From Rapana venosa (taxonomy: Eukaryota; Mollusca; Gastropoda; Neogastropoda; Muricidae), in assembly GCA_028751875.1 (NCBI GenBank), contig CM054155.1:9769282-9833281 (forward strand): 64,000 nt of DNA, written 5' to 3'. Below are positions 23,895 through 36,059 of the stretch, piece by piece. Made by a program: the position numbers and the translations under genes. How positions within the stretch are numbered: position 1 is the first letter of the stretch; every line of letters begins with the position of its first letter. The notes under the pieces were generated by a model. That model made no database searches, was not told the DNA's origin, and saw only the letters and a program-made list of their open reading frames with translations.

Positions 23895-24200
23895 ACTTCG
23901 ACAGGAAGTGAAGGCCGCCATGTTGATATTTGACATATTTCAGTACCAATTCATGAATGGAACGCTGCGCCATTTTCTAGAGTGCACTAGACTGCCTCTT
24001 ACTACACCATATTTTACCGCAAAAAAAGGACAGAACAGAAGTGCCTACTTACCGATATATGAATCATAATCACACTCGAGTAAGCCATCCCTTTGACACC
24101 ACTATAGTTGCCACTCTCTTCATGTTTTTGATGGCAATGGAACTGCGAGGGTCAAGGCTATGGGGGGGAGAAAGAGGGTTTCCCTCTGACGTCATGCACG
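23895..24200 (-). promoter_or_regulatory. Candidate promoter of the RING-SH2-pseudokinase gene
   Basis: Read on the minus strand, AACATGGCGGC (23914-23924) matches the YY1 site common just downstream of animal start sites. An ETS-type core CACTTCCTGT (23901-23910) is directly next to it, and a perfect CRE, TGACGTCA (24187-24194), lies about 265 bp upstream. The orientation fits the minus-strand gene whose coding part begins 7.2 kb downstream. No transcript evidence; the link to that gene is inference. Confidence 0.35.
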
Positions 24201-24654
24201 ATCCGTTCCCGCGAAAAAACTTCATCGGAATCCCCATGCACTCACTTCATGATGTCAACCCCATTCAAGTAACACATTCACATACACGCACGCCCGCTCG
24301 CGCTTTGATCGATGTAAGCAAAAGTGTCCGCTGGGCGTATTGCACAAAAAAAGGAGGGGGTGGGGGGAGTTGCTTACATAAAAACAAAAACTTAATGTCT
24401 TGGTGATCTCTAGTTATTCATTCACAAAGAGTGATGTAATGTTGATCCTCTCTTAGTATGAGCAACAGACATTTATAGACGTAAGCCTATCGTCTGTCAA
24501 GACTCCGGTCTCGGCCAAACTGCCGTCAATGGAGACCTAACTGATCAAAATTAGTAATAAGCCATCTTAGGAGTCAGCACTAGATCGAAATAGCCATAAA
24601 CGGATGTCCCATGTACGAATGCACCTTGAACATCTTGTACACACACACACACAC

Positions 24655-24820
24655 ACACACACGTTAAAAACCTGTCCCACCTTACGAAAGAGTAGGCTAT
24701 TTGTAAACGGACGACAAAACTGACAAAACCTCATGAACACAGGGACAGGGCTGGGGGGTTTTAAGCACATGTGCTCATTAGATTAGACCTATCCTCGAAA
24801 TAAAAGAATGAATAAATAAA
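24655..24820 (+). mobile_element. SINE family A, 3' fragment
   Basis: ACGTTAAAAACCTGTCCCAC, GAGTAGGCTATTTG, AAGCACATGTGCTCATTAG and CCTCGAAATAAAAGAATGAA. Confidence 0.65.
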
Positions 24821-25199
24821 GCCAGTCACGACTGATTTAATAAATGAGCGGCTCTTTGCAGTGAGAACATGATGAATGGATGAATGAATGAAGTGTCAGC
24901 GGAGGCCAAATTACTGGAAGGAAAGAATGAGTGGTAATGAATGAATAAATTTATTGCCTTTAGTGATTAATTAAGTAAGGATAAAGAGGTTATGTCAGAC
25001 ATCACTGATCAGTCTGTCAGTCTTAATGACACTCCGTCCTCGCAAACTGGCTGCTCTACTGACACTGATGGTGCATCAAGGCAATTGTTTTAGGCACTGG
25101 GAGGAGGAGGAGGAGGAGGATTCATAATAATAATAATAATGATAACGATTTTTTTTTTAATTTGATCAGTCAACACATAATGAAATTTATATTTAAAAA

Positions 25200-25356
25200 A
25201 TAATAGTAATAGAAGAAGAAGAAGAAGAAGAAGAAGAAGAAGAAAGAAAGAAAGAAAGAAGGGACACAATTGTGCTAGTACACATGTATACAATAGAGTT
25301 TAACTATGCACATATGCCTAATAATACACGATCATCTAGACACACACACACATGCA

Positions 25357-25388
<32 letters not shown>

Positions 25389-25403
25389 ACACACACACAC
25401 ACA

Positions 25404-25434
<31 letters not shown>

Positions 25435-25566
25435 CCCACCACCACACCACAACAACAAGTTGTTCTTGTTCCTAGATAGATGGCTTGACAAATGCATCGC
25501 TTATTCAATGTACCATCTGGAAATAAAATTTTGACTTGACTTCACACACACACACACACATACACA

Positions 25567-25605
<39 letters not shown>

Positions 25606-25715
25606 ATACTACTCCTAGATCATCTTTTACTACTACTACTACTACTACTACTACTTACTACTACTACTACTACTACTTCTTCTACTTCTTCTTCTTCTTC
25701 TTGAAGTTCTTCTTC
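25200..25715. repeat. Trinucleotide and CA microsatellite cluster
   Basis: AAG (25211-25260), CACG/CA (25340-25440), CA (25545-25604), ACT (25628-25677), TTC (25677-25720). Confidence 0.95.
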
Positions 25716-25832
25716 TTCTAGTTTCTTTTGTTGGTGGTGGTGGTGTTTTGTGGTTTTGTTGTGTGTTTTTTCTTCTAATTATCACTTTGGTGAAAAAAAA
25801 AGAATAAATGAACAAGATCAGAGGACGGGACA

Positions 25833-26095
25833 GCTCAGTGGTCAGAGCACTCGCTTTCCCCCAGCCAATGTTAAACAGCATCGAACGTGGTTACCAAGTG
25901 GAGGGATGCCCGTTTGGGTGCCTTGGCTTCAGTATAGTCCCCCAGTACAGTTCGCCCAGCTGTAAATGGGTACCTGCCTCTTTAGGGTCAGGTGAGGTGA
26001 AGCAGTGAGGGAGAGGAGATGGGCGTATGCTGGCCCCTAGAGAAGTTGAGGTCTCTGATGCCTCCCACCCCAACGACCACATAGGTTATGGTTTT
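25833..26095 (+). mobile_element. tRNA-derived SINE, family B
   Basis: Head GGGACAGCTCAGTGGTCAGAG and CACTCGCTTTCCCCCAGCC, body GTAAATGGGTACCTGCCTCT, end TAGGTTATGG. Same family, reverse strand, at 34785-35075. Confidence 0.8.
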
Positions 26096-26524
26096 AAAAT
26101 CTTTTTGTGTGAACAGATGTTAGATTAAAGAAAGAACACGCGCGCGCGCGCACACATGCACACACTACTACTTCTACTAGGCCAACTACTACCAGGACTA
26201 CTACTACTAGATCTACAAGGCTACTACTACTACTAGATCTACAAGACTTCTACTACTACTTACTAGATCTAGTAGTTGTAGGCTCATTCTGTCTCGGGGG
26301 ACTGACTACTGGGACAAATTATGCACGGCTCTGTCACGACACTGGTCTCATATTCACAAAATTCAGACCATGGTTCACATGTGTACATTAAACACACACA
26401 CGTTTTGGATTAAGTTTGTTGTTTTTTGTTGTTGTTTATTTTTTCCAGACCATGGCCAAACCCTTACACTAAATAGGCCTACTTTTCACAATATGCGAGT
26501 AATCCACACTTTTTCTTAGTTTTT

Positions 26525-26880
26525 CTTCTTTTTTATTTTATTTCGAGGATCGTGGAATAAGCAGTCATGTGGGTTGTTTTTGTTGATTTTTTACATCAAG
26601 TCCCCGTGTGTATGCAATTTTGTAAATGATGTCATCCGTTCCCACCGGCACACAATGGCCTACTCTTTCGAAATGCGGAACAGGTTTTAACGCATACGCG
26701 AGCTGTTCTCTTGACACCAGTATTATGCTATGTGATGAGTCTGGCATTCTGCTATGTTGTCGGCATATCTTCTTTTTTTTCGTTCCTTGGTTACAGCTAG
26801 GTGGCTCGTAATAGTGAGATTTTTGCGTATGTAACCGTTTTTTGCTCACCATTAAGGTAGCTGCATTCCGACTTCAGACA
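26525..26880 (-). mobile_element. SINE family A 3' fragment plus repeat E
   Basis: 26525-26695 is a reverse SINE A 3' half (TTTTATTTCGAGGATCGTGG, CACACAATGGCCTACTCTTTCG). 26785-26880 is repeat E. Confidence 0.7.
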
Positions 26881-27234
26881 TAGTCGGTGTGTCTACTGTT
26901 TAGTAGCCTGTATCTTGCAATATCACCCTGTGTTCATGGTTCCCATCCTTCTCGCCAGGTCGACTTTACGTTAGTCCCAGTGTCCTTGTCTATGATTTGT
27001 TCAGGAAGATTTGGAGCATTATGGAAAGTCAGCAGGAAGGGCATGTTAAATTAAACAGATATAGGGGCAGTTCTGGACTTTGTAAAAGAACTGTTTGTAT
27101 TAAGAGTGAGGATTTACTGAATATGTCCATCAGTGGACAGTGCCACTCTCTGATGGGTCAGAGTATGTCACAGATAATTATGAGATGGCTATGTTGAATA
27201 CAGTGCACTATCTAGATGGGCACTGTATTTTACA

Positions 27235-28470
27235 TACATACATAGACCATACAGAAAGACCAGCGCACTAGAACAAAAACGGAACATCTCCTTAGTGATG
27301 CTCAGTTTGGATTCAGGAAAGGAAGAGGGTGCACAGATGCAATCTTTGCTCTCAGACAGCTGTGTGAGAAGGCGATCGAACACAACCGAGATCTCCACCT
27401 TATCTTTGTAGATCAAGAGAAGGCTTTTGAGTAAACAGAGACAAGGTGTGGAAGGTGCTGGAGCAGTATGGCGTGAAGGGGCAGCTGCTGGACAACATCC
27501 GAGCTATCTATGCCAACAGCAAGAGCGCAGTCCGCACGACCAGTGGAACATCTGACTGGTTCCCAGTTACATCCGGGGTGAGACAGGGCTGTTTGCCTCT
27601 CCCCTCTGCTCTTTGTCATTTACATGGACCAGATTGCAAAGGAGGCCAACCCAGATCCTGAGGCACTCAACGAACTCATGTTTGCTGATGACCAGGCAAT
27701 AATACATAGCAAGAAGGCACAGCTCCAGGAGCACACAGATCAACTCAACAGCACCTGCCAGGCCTATGACATGAAAATCAGTGTCAGTAAGACCGAGGTC
27801 ATGACAGTCAGCAGGAGACCACACACTCTGGACATCAATATCAATGGATCCCAGTTAAATCAAGTCAGCGAATTTAAATATCTGGGCCGTGTATTTGCAG
27901 AGAACGGAAGATTAGACCGTGAAATTGAAACAAGATGTCAGAAGGCTAATGCGGTCAGTTACCAGCTCGCCCCTTTCCTGAAACATCCCAGCATCCCCAT
28001 GGACACAAAGGCAAAACTGATTAACACCATCTTCCTGCCAACGCTCACGTACCAGTGTCAGACATGGCCCCTCACAAAGGCCCTCAAACGTAAACTAGTC
28101 ACGTGTGAAATGAAATGCCTAAGAAGAGCAGTCAACAAGACCCGAAGAGACTAAATCAGAAACGAAGTCATCAGAGACATGGTAGGTGCTAACACCAGTC
28201 CTACAACACATCGACCAGCAGAGGATCAAGTGGTTCGGACACCTGACACGGATGCCTCACAACCAGCCAGCTCTTCGGGCCTACAACACCCGGCACTCAG
28301 GATGGAAAGCCAAAGGACGACCAAGAAGAAGATGGAGTGATTCCGTGGCCGACACCCTAAAAGCCCACGGCATATCCCTCCTCCAGGCTACACGCCTCGC
28401 TGCCGACAGACAGCTATATCTCCCCGCGACACCTCCGAGTATAAGCGGAAGACAAAAGTAAAGTAAGTAA
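27235..28470 (+). pseudogene. Degenerate non-LTR retrotransposon reverse transcriptase (3' part)
   Basis: Begins in the RT domain: FGFRKGRGCTDAIFALRQL, then KAFE, VRQGC, FADD (the catalytic YADD variant, at 27681-27692) and FKYLGRVF. Ends with QRIKWFGHLTRMP and GRPRRRWSDSV, typical ORF2 tail. At least one frameshift near 27600, stop codons near 27433 and 28153. 5' end missing; tail is AAGTAAAGTAAGTAAAG. Not active. Confidence 0.88.
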
Positions 28471-28744
28471 AGTATCTAGATGGGAGATGGCTATGTTGAA
28501 TACATTGCACTATCTAGATGGGGGATGGCTATGTCGAATACATTGCACTATCCAGATGGGAGATGGCTATGTTGAATACATTGCACTATTTAGATGGGAG
28601 ATGGCTATGTTGAATACATTACACTATCTAGATGGGAGATGGCTATGTTGAATACATTGCACTATCTATATGGGAGATGGCTATGTTGAATACATTGCAC
28701 TATTTAGATGGGAGATGGCTATGTTGAATACATTGCACTATCTA

Positions 28745-29612
28745 ATAATAATAATAATAATAATGAATAGCATTTATATAGCACACTTCTCAAAGCAATG
28801 ACTCAATGCGCTTTCATACCATGCACATTTATACACATGCACACACAGCACATAATAACAACAACAACAACAATGATAATGAGCATTTCTAAAGTGCAAA
28901 TAAATTTACAAGAGATACCTATCGCACTGTAGAGGCACACACTTGCGTCGGGGCACACACTCCACACTCAGAGAAAAGGCACTAGCAATAACATAACTAA
29001 CAAAAAACATAACCAACAGCCAGGCATGCACATGAAGTAGCCTACAGTGTGACAAACGGCAATATATTAACTAGCTAAGAAATACATTAAAGAGATGTGT
29101 CTTCAATGAAGACTTAAACTGGGATAAAGTGGGAGCATGTCTGACGGCTGGTGGCAGAGAGTTCCAGATCGTGGGCGGCGCAGCAACACCAAAAGATCTA
29201 CGACCTGTGGTTTTGAGGTTGTAATGGGGTACAACAAGTAAGTTATCATTCGAAGACCGCAGGGTTCTAGTTGTGGTGCGTGTTTTCAAGGCAGCTGACA
29301 GAGATGGAGCAAGCGAGCCTTCAGAGTGACGGTATGCCAAGACCGCAACTTTGTACTGACAGTGTGCCCTTACAGGTAACCAATGAAGCTCCCTAAGCAT
29401 GGGAGTCACATGGTCCCTTTTGCTCTTTCCAAGGATGAGCCTGGCAGCAGAGTTCTGAATTCGCTGCAGGCGTGTAAACTGTTCATCACTTATACCGATA
29501 AAACAGGAGTTGCAATAGTCCAGTCGCGACAAGACGGTCGCTGAAACAAGCTTGATCATTGCATCTGGAGGCAAGAATTTCTTAATGTGTGCAATACGGC
29601 GCAGCTCTAGAA
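28745..29612 (-). pseudogene. 5'-truncated CR1-like LINE, ORF2 C-terminus and 3' UTR
   Basis: Minus frame from 29612 to 29071 is open for about 180 codons: LDYCNSCFIGISDEQFTRLQ, NSAARLI, LHWLPV, RRSFGVAAPPTIWNSLP, then FKSSLKTHLFNVFLS and a stop. This is the conserved end of CR1-like elements. The 3' end carries GCTATATAAATGCTATTCATT and (ATT)n at 28743-28765. The open frame implies a fairly young insertion. Confidence 0.88.
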
Positions 29613-29784
29613 AGCTATATGGGAGATGGCTATGTTGAATACATTGCACTATCTCCACATTCTTAGTGATGTTTTAATTAAGAGTTCAGTTCTGCAGGGA
29701 TGGCTCCCCAACCCTCCCAATCTTTTTGAGTTGTCAGATTTGACATCTATAGCTGGCGACACACTAGCCTCCTGAACCTGTTGC

Positions 29785-29975
29785 AGAACATCTTGCGCAC
29801 ACGTTAAAACCCGTTCCGCTTTTCGGAAGAGTAGGCCATTGTGAGCCGGTGGGAACGGATGACAAAATTTACACGACTGCATACACACGGGGACTGATTG
29901 AAAAAAAAGCACATGAGTGCTTTTTCTATTATCCTCGAAATAAAAGAATCAATACATTTTTAAAAAAACATAAAA
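29785..29975 (+). mobile_element. SINE family A, 3' half
   Basis: CAGAACATCTTGCGCACACG, TAGGCCATTGTGAGCCGGTG, AAAGCACATGAGTGC and CCTCGAAATAAAAGAATC. Confidence 0.75.
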
Positions 29976-30044
29976 AAACAGGCAGGACCATCAGGGTGAA
30001 ACAGGTTCTAAATGGATTGTCTGTCACTGTAAATATAATAATAA

Positions 30045-30115
30045 TAATAATAATATTAATAATATATGGAATTTATATAGCGCTGAATCTTGTAAAAAAA
30101 ACAAACAAATCGAAG
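30045..30115 (-). mobile_element. CR1-like 3' end with (ATT)n tail
   Basis: AATAATATATGGAATTTATA then TAGCGCTGAATCTTGTAAAA, reverse of the end at 14090. Confidence 0.75.
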
Positions 30116-30179
30116 CCCTTGCACTCAAATCATTTACACACATGCAACTCTACTTAAATATAATGAACACATATTTCAA

Positions 30180-30250
30180 ATCCATGCGCGCACGCACGTA
30201 ACCACGCACGCACACAAACACACACACACACACACACGTGCGCGCGCGCA

Positions 30251-30306
<56 letters not shown>
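30180..30306. repeat. CA microsatellite
   Basis: CACG/CA to 30306. Confidence 0.95.
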
Positions 30307-30307
<1 letters not shown>

Positions 30308-30309
30308 AA

Positions 30310-31700
30310 ATAAACTCCCCCAAAATTTGAAATGTATTAAAAACAAAAATAGTATAAAACACATCTAAAAAGATATTTCATGAATAAAAGTACAGAACAC
30401 AACTTGTAAACTTAAGAGAGTGATTTAAGTGCCACTGACGTTATTCTTGTGATTAAAATCAGATATGACCCAAGTTTTCATATTCATATCGAGTACATGT
30501 GTAAGCATTGATCTATATATGGGTTGATATGATATCAACCCCAGCACGCTTTGAATCTGGTGTGTGGTGTGTGTGTGTGTGTGTGTGTGTGTACAAGTGT
30601 GTGAGTGCGTGTGTGTTGTGTAATTGGTTCGGTTTTGGTTTTTTACGTTCTTTCTGTTTTGGCCTTTTTATGTTCTTTTGTATTACACATAAATATGCTG
30701 ATTTATTTAGTTTTGTCGCTGTTAGTTTTCTGTTTCATTGTATTAGATGAGCTAAATTGTTATTGCTGACGTTAGTACTGCTGGGTGGGTTTACATTGCC
30801 TGAATTTATTCTTTGATCGAAGGATTAACGTTGCTCGGCCTCAAACCAAAAAGCACATGTACATGTGTGTATATGACCCGGGGAAAGGGAGGGAATGGAT
30901 GTCTTTGTTATACTTCTTTGCTCTGAATCCAATAGCTGTTGGTTATTCTTGTTTTCCTTATATATGAGTATATTATGTGGTGAAGGGGATATGGGTGAGG
31001 ATGTGTATGTGTATGTAAGTGTTTAAATGATACATCAGTTTCCTCTGTTTATATCCATTTGGTTGTTGTTATTGTTGGTAGTGGTGGGGGTGGGGTTCTG
31101 GTTTATTTTTCCTTTTGTTTGTTTTGGGTTTAGGGTGGTTTTCTTGGGGAGGGGAGGGAATATTTTGGACTCTTTTTCTCGTCTTTTGTTAGTTCTATAT
31201 TGTTCTTCATTTGTCTTGGCTGTTATTCTTGTCCTATGTTAGTTATTGTCGCTGTTGTTGTTGTGTATGTATATTTGTGTTTGTTTGATTGTTTATTTCC
31301 TTGCTGTGGTTGTTCTTGTTGATTCATCTTTTTGTTGTTGTTTTATTCAGTTGTTTGTATGGTTGAAGGTTTGTGTGTATATGTATGTGTGAAAGGGGGG
31401 TGGGGAGGGAAGCAGTTGGCGTGGGTTTTTTAATTTTTATTCTGTTTTGTCTTCTTTGTTTGTTTTGGTTTGGTTTTTCTTTGTTGCTTGTTTGTTTGTG
31501 TTATGACGGATATTTTTTTCAAGATTTTTGAATTATTTGAATTGTATGGTCTAATATTCTTCTGGTTTTTTTGTTTTGTTTTTAATTCCACATATGCATA
31601 TGTTATTGTTTTTTTTATTTGATTTGTATAATTTATCATAGATTAGGTTTTTTATTCTATGTCTGCATATACATTATCTTGTTTTTCTCGCTTTTTTTTC
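30310..31700. other. T-rich intergenic stretch, no gene seen
   Basis: Strongly T/G-biased on the plus strand between about 30600 and 31700, with TG repeats at 30560-30620. Open frames here are low-complexity. Confidence 0.6.
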
Positions 31701-31704
31701 CTTT

Positions 31705-31797
31705 CTTTAGATAGATGGCTTGATGAAAAAAAGCAAATGCACTGCTTATTCAATGTACCATCTGAAAATAAAAGTTTGACTTTGACTTTGACTTTGA
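31705..31797 (+). mobile_element. Retroelement 3' end with (TTTGAC)n tail
   Basis: TAGATAGATGGCTTGATGAA, GCAAATGCACTGCTTATTCA, CATCTGAAAATAAAAG and TTTGACTTTGACTTTGACTTTG. Confidence 0.8.
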
Positions 31798-31799
31798 AA

Positions 31800-32300
31800 A
31801 AACACACTTAGGAGGTGAAGGATGCTGTTGAAAATTAGGGAACAGATATGAGGGGAAAGTCTCAGGTAGAAAATAAGTGTTTTGAGGCTGGATTTGAAGG
31901 TGTCAAATGAAGGCTTTTGGCGAAGTGAAAGAGGGAGGTCATTCCAGGTAGATGGACCAGAAATAGAGAAAGAGTGACGGCCAACAGTGTTTTGTTTGAA
32001 TCTGGGTGTTCGAAAGAACAAAGTATCTGCGGCTGAACGAAGGGAACGGGATGGAGTATACAGGTGAAGACATAGATAAGAGGGTGCAGATTTGTGGAGA
32101 CATTTGAAACAGAGGGTATATCTCAAGCAGCTTGTGGCATCAGATTCAACCTGATCATTCGAGATAGCTGGTATTCTGCTTGGATCCGGCACAAACAGCC
32201 ACCTTGCATCCTCCAGCCAATCAGAGCTCAGTTTAAAGCTACTGGTCACATTGTGTGTCGCGAGCATGAGCAAGGACTTGTAAATGGATTGAAGCATTGC
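31800..32300 (-). pseudogene. CR1-like LINE ORF2 C-terminal fragment
   Basis: Minus frame reads LCFKCLHKSAPSYL, LYTPSRSLRSAAD, GRHSFSISGPSTWNDLP and FKSSLKTLIFYLRLS, the same protein end as at 28745 and 37030. 5'-truncated; joins other decayed LINE sequence upstream. Confidence 0.85.
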
Positions 32301-32329
32301 AGCATACAGTGACCCTTTTACTTCGTACA

Positions 32330-33330
32330 CCTTTTCAAACGTTTTGAAGCAGCAGTTCGTTCTTTTCACTCTGACAGGTTGGAACCAACACGTTTGCACA
32401 GTCTGTTTGAACTGCCAGGCAGAAAAAATAGTTTGTCACCAGCTTAAGTCTTTGCAATGGAGACAGCAGTACACTGCAATCCTCTAAGCTGCTGTGGGGC
32501 TTTTTGATGGGGTGAGTCAGATCCCCTTTTGGAGCACCTGTGAATCGGGCAGGACTGCAGCATATGTTCTGTTGTCTGGTTGCCAGCACTGCTCTGAAAG
32601 GCCTTCTAGTGTTTTATGTACAGATGGAACTTTAGGCAGTTGTGGTCTGTCCTGAACCTGAATACACAAACCTGCTCTCAGCAAGTAATAGTAGTATGGC
32701 AAGTTGTAGTCGTGGATGGCGCTACCTCCTTTTGCTTTGCTGTTTAGTCGTGATGATTTTAGCTTCAGCATAGCTGGTAGGCCCATTCTGCTCTTGGTTC
32801 TTTGTCAGGGAGTCAGCTGTCTTATTGCCAAACACCTTGCCACGGGAGGGATCCGCTTCAGGACTGCTGTATGACACTTCCCAGGGAGGCAAGAGTGAAG
32901 GAAGGAGAGGTCGTTCAGATAAGTGTTTCTGATGGGTTCTAAGGCCTGCAAGATGGACAGGGCGAAAGACAACTTGGTATAAAGCATGCAGGATAACCAT
33001 CATGTGGGCTGTTTTGTATAGATTTCATGACTTCTTTCTCAGTTTCATAGTTTAGGAAGTAGGTGGAGGCCAGTACCAAGGCTAATCTTAGCTTCTCTGC
33101 CTTCAGGCATTGAATGTCGATTCCTGTCCCTCTATATCCAGCTGCATCCTAAGCAGAGCCAATGCCTGCCGGCGTGCCATTTTTCAGTGACTTCAATCCT
33201 GCTGTAGTGATTTCTGAGTCAGGAAGTATTAGGAAACCATCGTGCTTGATGAGTCCGGCATGCACTCCTAATACTGTGGCGTAGATCTCATTCACGCCAT
33301 GTTTGTTATTGAGTTACGGAAGAGCTATAT
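32330..33330 (-). pseudogene. Decayed LINE with RNase H-like region
   Basis: Minus-strand pieces in several frames: GLIKHDGFLILPDSEITTAG, GNKTADSLTKNQ (the GNEAAD motif of RNase H) and SVHKTLEGLSEQCWQPDNRT then AVLPDSQVLQKGI. Multiple frameshifts and stops. Assignment by motif memory only. Confidence 0.55.
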
Positions 33331-33654
33331 TGTGTTCATTTTTTTTTCATAATGGCAACTTCTTGCATGAGACATTGGCTCTCCAACTCTTTGAATTTTA
33401 TCTAAACATAAAAATCGCTTACAAAAAAATCACTTGAAGGGAGCTAGGTGATGTGTTTGGCGGGTGGCTTGTACCTCACATGTGGTTTTGGTCGTGTATT
33501 ACACGAATTTGACAGAGTTACACGAGTCTATTTCATTGAGACATAGAAGGAGACAGTCATTCGAGAGTTATTTTGGAGTCTGTTTTGTTCTGAAGTAATT
33601 AGAGGTGGGGTTTTTTTGGTGTGGCCTCAGTTCCATGCAGGTCAGGAGCACCAT

Positions 33655-33690
33655 CTTTTTTTGGGAGGGGGGGGGGGGGGGGGGGGGTCT
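33655..33690 (+). repeat. Poly-G tract
   Basis: G run of about 20 within GGGAGGGG context; a second C run at 34003-34020. Confidence 0.95.
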
Positions 33691-34326
33691 CTTTTTTCCC
33701 CTTCTTTTTTTTCTTTTTTTTGTTGAAGTAATTAGAGTTGATGAATCGTCAAAGGATAAGTATGTGGTTTGATATTGAACTGCTAAGTCCCCCAGTGGAA
33801 TAAGGCGAAAAGAGGAAGGGGCCTGACACACTAGCCTACCCTGAGGATTTCATCATTTGATCAAACGTAAACCTTTAGCTCAGTACTTATCATTTTAAAG
33901 TCAAGTTATGTATATTGACCATGTTGTACTGTGCTGCTTTTTGTTAGGAGTAGGACTGAAGTAGGAATGTGAACACTTTTGGCAGAATATAGTGAAAGTG
34001 CCACCCCCCCCCCCCCCCCCACCCCCCCCAAGTCTGCCAGTCTAGTGTGATTAGCACCCAAGACAGAAAGCAACTGTACAGTTCTGTGAGAGACAATGAC
34101 CATGGGTTGTACAAGAACAAACAGCTTCTACCATCTGGAAAACGATTTTATGTTTCACAGGTTCAGACTCTTAGAACCAAGAATCTCAATCGATTTTCAT
34201 ATAGCTGCTGCCATGTGTGCCCATTGTCTTGAGAGAGATGAGTTTAGAAATGAGTTGATAAAGAGAACTGAGAGAACAAATTTTTTGTTTGAATGTCAGG
34301 TGAAGGTATTGATACGTTTGTATCTG

Positions 34327-34328
<2 letters not shown>

Positions 34329-34408
<80 letters not shown>
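34329..34408 (+). repeat. AG microsatellite
   Basis: About 39 AG units. Confidence 0.98.
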
Positions 34409-34409
<1 letters not shown>

Positions 34410-34784
34410 TCTGAAATTTAATGAATATAGGCCAACAGCCCCTTTCATGGGGAGAAACACAAACATCAATACATTATTCTGTCGTGATATATAACATGCA
34501 CTAGAAACATAACCCTGGTGCTACATGAAGATGTTCATTGGGACAACAACTGTAGAACCAAGATGGAAACAATCTCAATCGTGCAGACTATTTGCTTTTA
34601 TTTGTTCATATCATTAATGAAATTCTGTCTAAGCCTGAAAGCCATCAAAAGGTGTTTTGCCAGATTTACCAATGACGCTTGTGAATTGCAAGCTAGTACA
34701 CTGACAAGTGCATCGTCTAGGTTAACGTCAACATCAACGTTGAAATTGAACTTCTGTCTAATGTCCTAAAAAAAAGGTAAAAAA

Positions 34785-35075
34785 GGTAAAGGAGTCCCAT
34801 AACCTATAAGGTCGTAGGGGAGCGAGGCGTCAGAGACCTCACTTCTCTAGGGCCAGCATATTGAGGGCGGCGCCCATCTCCTCTCCCTCGCTGCTTTACC
34901 TTCCCTGACCCTAAAGAGGGCAGGTACCCATTTACAGCTGGGTGAACTGGGGGAACTGTACTGAAGCCAAGGCGCGCAAACGGTCACCCATCCAACTGGT
35001 AACCACGCTCAACGCTGCTTAACTTGGCTGGGGGAAAGCGAGTGCTTCGACCACTGAGCTATCCCGTCCCCTGAG
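34785..35075 (-). mobile_element. tRNA-derived SINE, family B (near full length)
   Basis: Reverse of 25833: GGGGACGGGATAGCTCAGTGG head at 35072, GCACTCGCTTTCCCCCAGCC, GGTTACCAGTTGGATGGGTG, TTATGGGACTCCTTTACC end. Confidence 0.82.
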
Positions 35076-35149
35076 GGATATTTAAATAAAAAGTGTGCTT
35101 CGTCTTCTTTCGCACATATACATCCAGGACATGCTGTATTATTATCTGT

Positions 35150-35960
35150 AGGTGAAAAACGATATTAATGTACATTTAACTGCGATACACCCATCCTGAA
35201 TTGTGCCAGGATATTTCTGTATCCTTCAACGTACAAAATTTCAACATAATTTGCTATTGTAAATCTGTGTTTAACTGTACCATATACTGAAAACCGTGGG
35301 TTAGAATCCATGTTGTTTCGCCAGTTATAACAGAAATTGCTTTGTTGCCTCTCTCTAAGCTCCTTCATAAAAATGTTATCGAAGCCACATCCACACAACC
35401 AAACTTGTTCAAAACCGTTGTCACAGAGAATCTTCCTAATGTGGGTTACCCATGTCACATGGCTTTTCTCATGCATAGCTAATAACATTCTGTATGCTTT
35501 CTTTGAATACCTTTCTTCAGACTGTTTTAACAGTCTAGCCAGTACTTAACACATCTCAACAGCTGTAATCCAGAGTGGGAAACGACCTAGTTCGCCATAA
35601 ACAATATCATCGGCTGTTTTATTTCGAACATGCCGGAATCTTTTACATGCATAAAGATGTACTTGTTCGACTTGACGATAGGCTTTATGTCCCCATACTT
35701 CAGATGCATAGAGAGCCAGTGGGACAACTTGAGCATCAACAATTTTAAAGAAAACATCAAGAGAATTACTTCCAATTTTTCCCAAGGTACACATGATATC
35801 ATTCACACATTTTTTGCTTTTAAGTTTAACTTCTTCCACAGCAGTTGTGAAACTATTTCTAGTAGAAAAGGTAAGACCTACGTACTTATAAGAGTTCATG
35901 ACTTCTAAGGGATTTCCATTCAGAACTACTTTTCTCTGGCACTAAGGAAGCCGCCTTTCC
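35150..35960 (-). pseudogene. Non-LTR retrotransposon ORF2 C-terminal part
   Basis: Minus frame, one stop (near 35546) in about 245 codons: MNSYKYVGLTFSTRNSF, FKIVDAQVVPLALYASEVWG, QVEQVHLYACKRFRHVRNKT. This is the post-RT thumb and C-terminal region of a LINE, with KYVGL and LYASEVWG typical. Preceded on its 5' side by an AG microsatellite (35967-36045). Confidence 0.8.
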
Positions 35961-35964
35961 TGAA

Positions 35965-35966
<2 letters not shown>

Positions 35967-36041
<75 letters not shown>

Positions 36042-36050
36042 AGAGAGATC
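35967..36050 (+). repeat. AG microsatellite
   Basis: About 40 AG units. Confidence 0.98.
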
Positions 36051-36059
36051 TTTACTTCC

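Larger units (their letters stand above)
24200..25830. other. Intergenic, repeat-rich, no gene seen
   Basis: SINE A fragment at 24655-24820, AAG repeat 25216-25260, CA repeats 25340-25440 and 25540-25604, ACT/CTT repeats 25628-25712, (TTTGAC)-tailed end 25470-25545. Confidence 0.6.
27184..29660. repeat. 38-bp minisatellite interrupted by two retroelements
   Basis: Unit ACTATCTAGATGGGAGATGG followed by CTATGTTGAATACATTGC. One copy at 27184-27226, seven at 28472-28743, one at 29615-29655. A plus-strand retroelement occupies 27235-28470 and a minus-strand one 28745-29612. Confidence 0.9.

Noticed and set aside
27235..28470. Active retrotransposon
   Set aside because: Frameshift and stops within RT, 5' end missing.
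34096..34329. Overlapping frames with Cys and His pairs
   Set aside because: Two frames are open at once, with no RT or other motif, beside a decayed LINE region; insufficient evidence.
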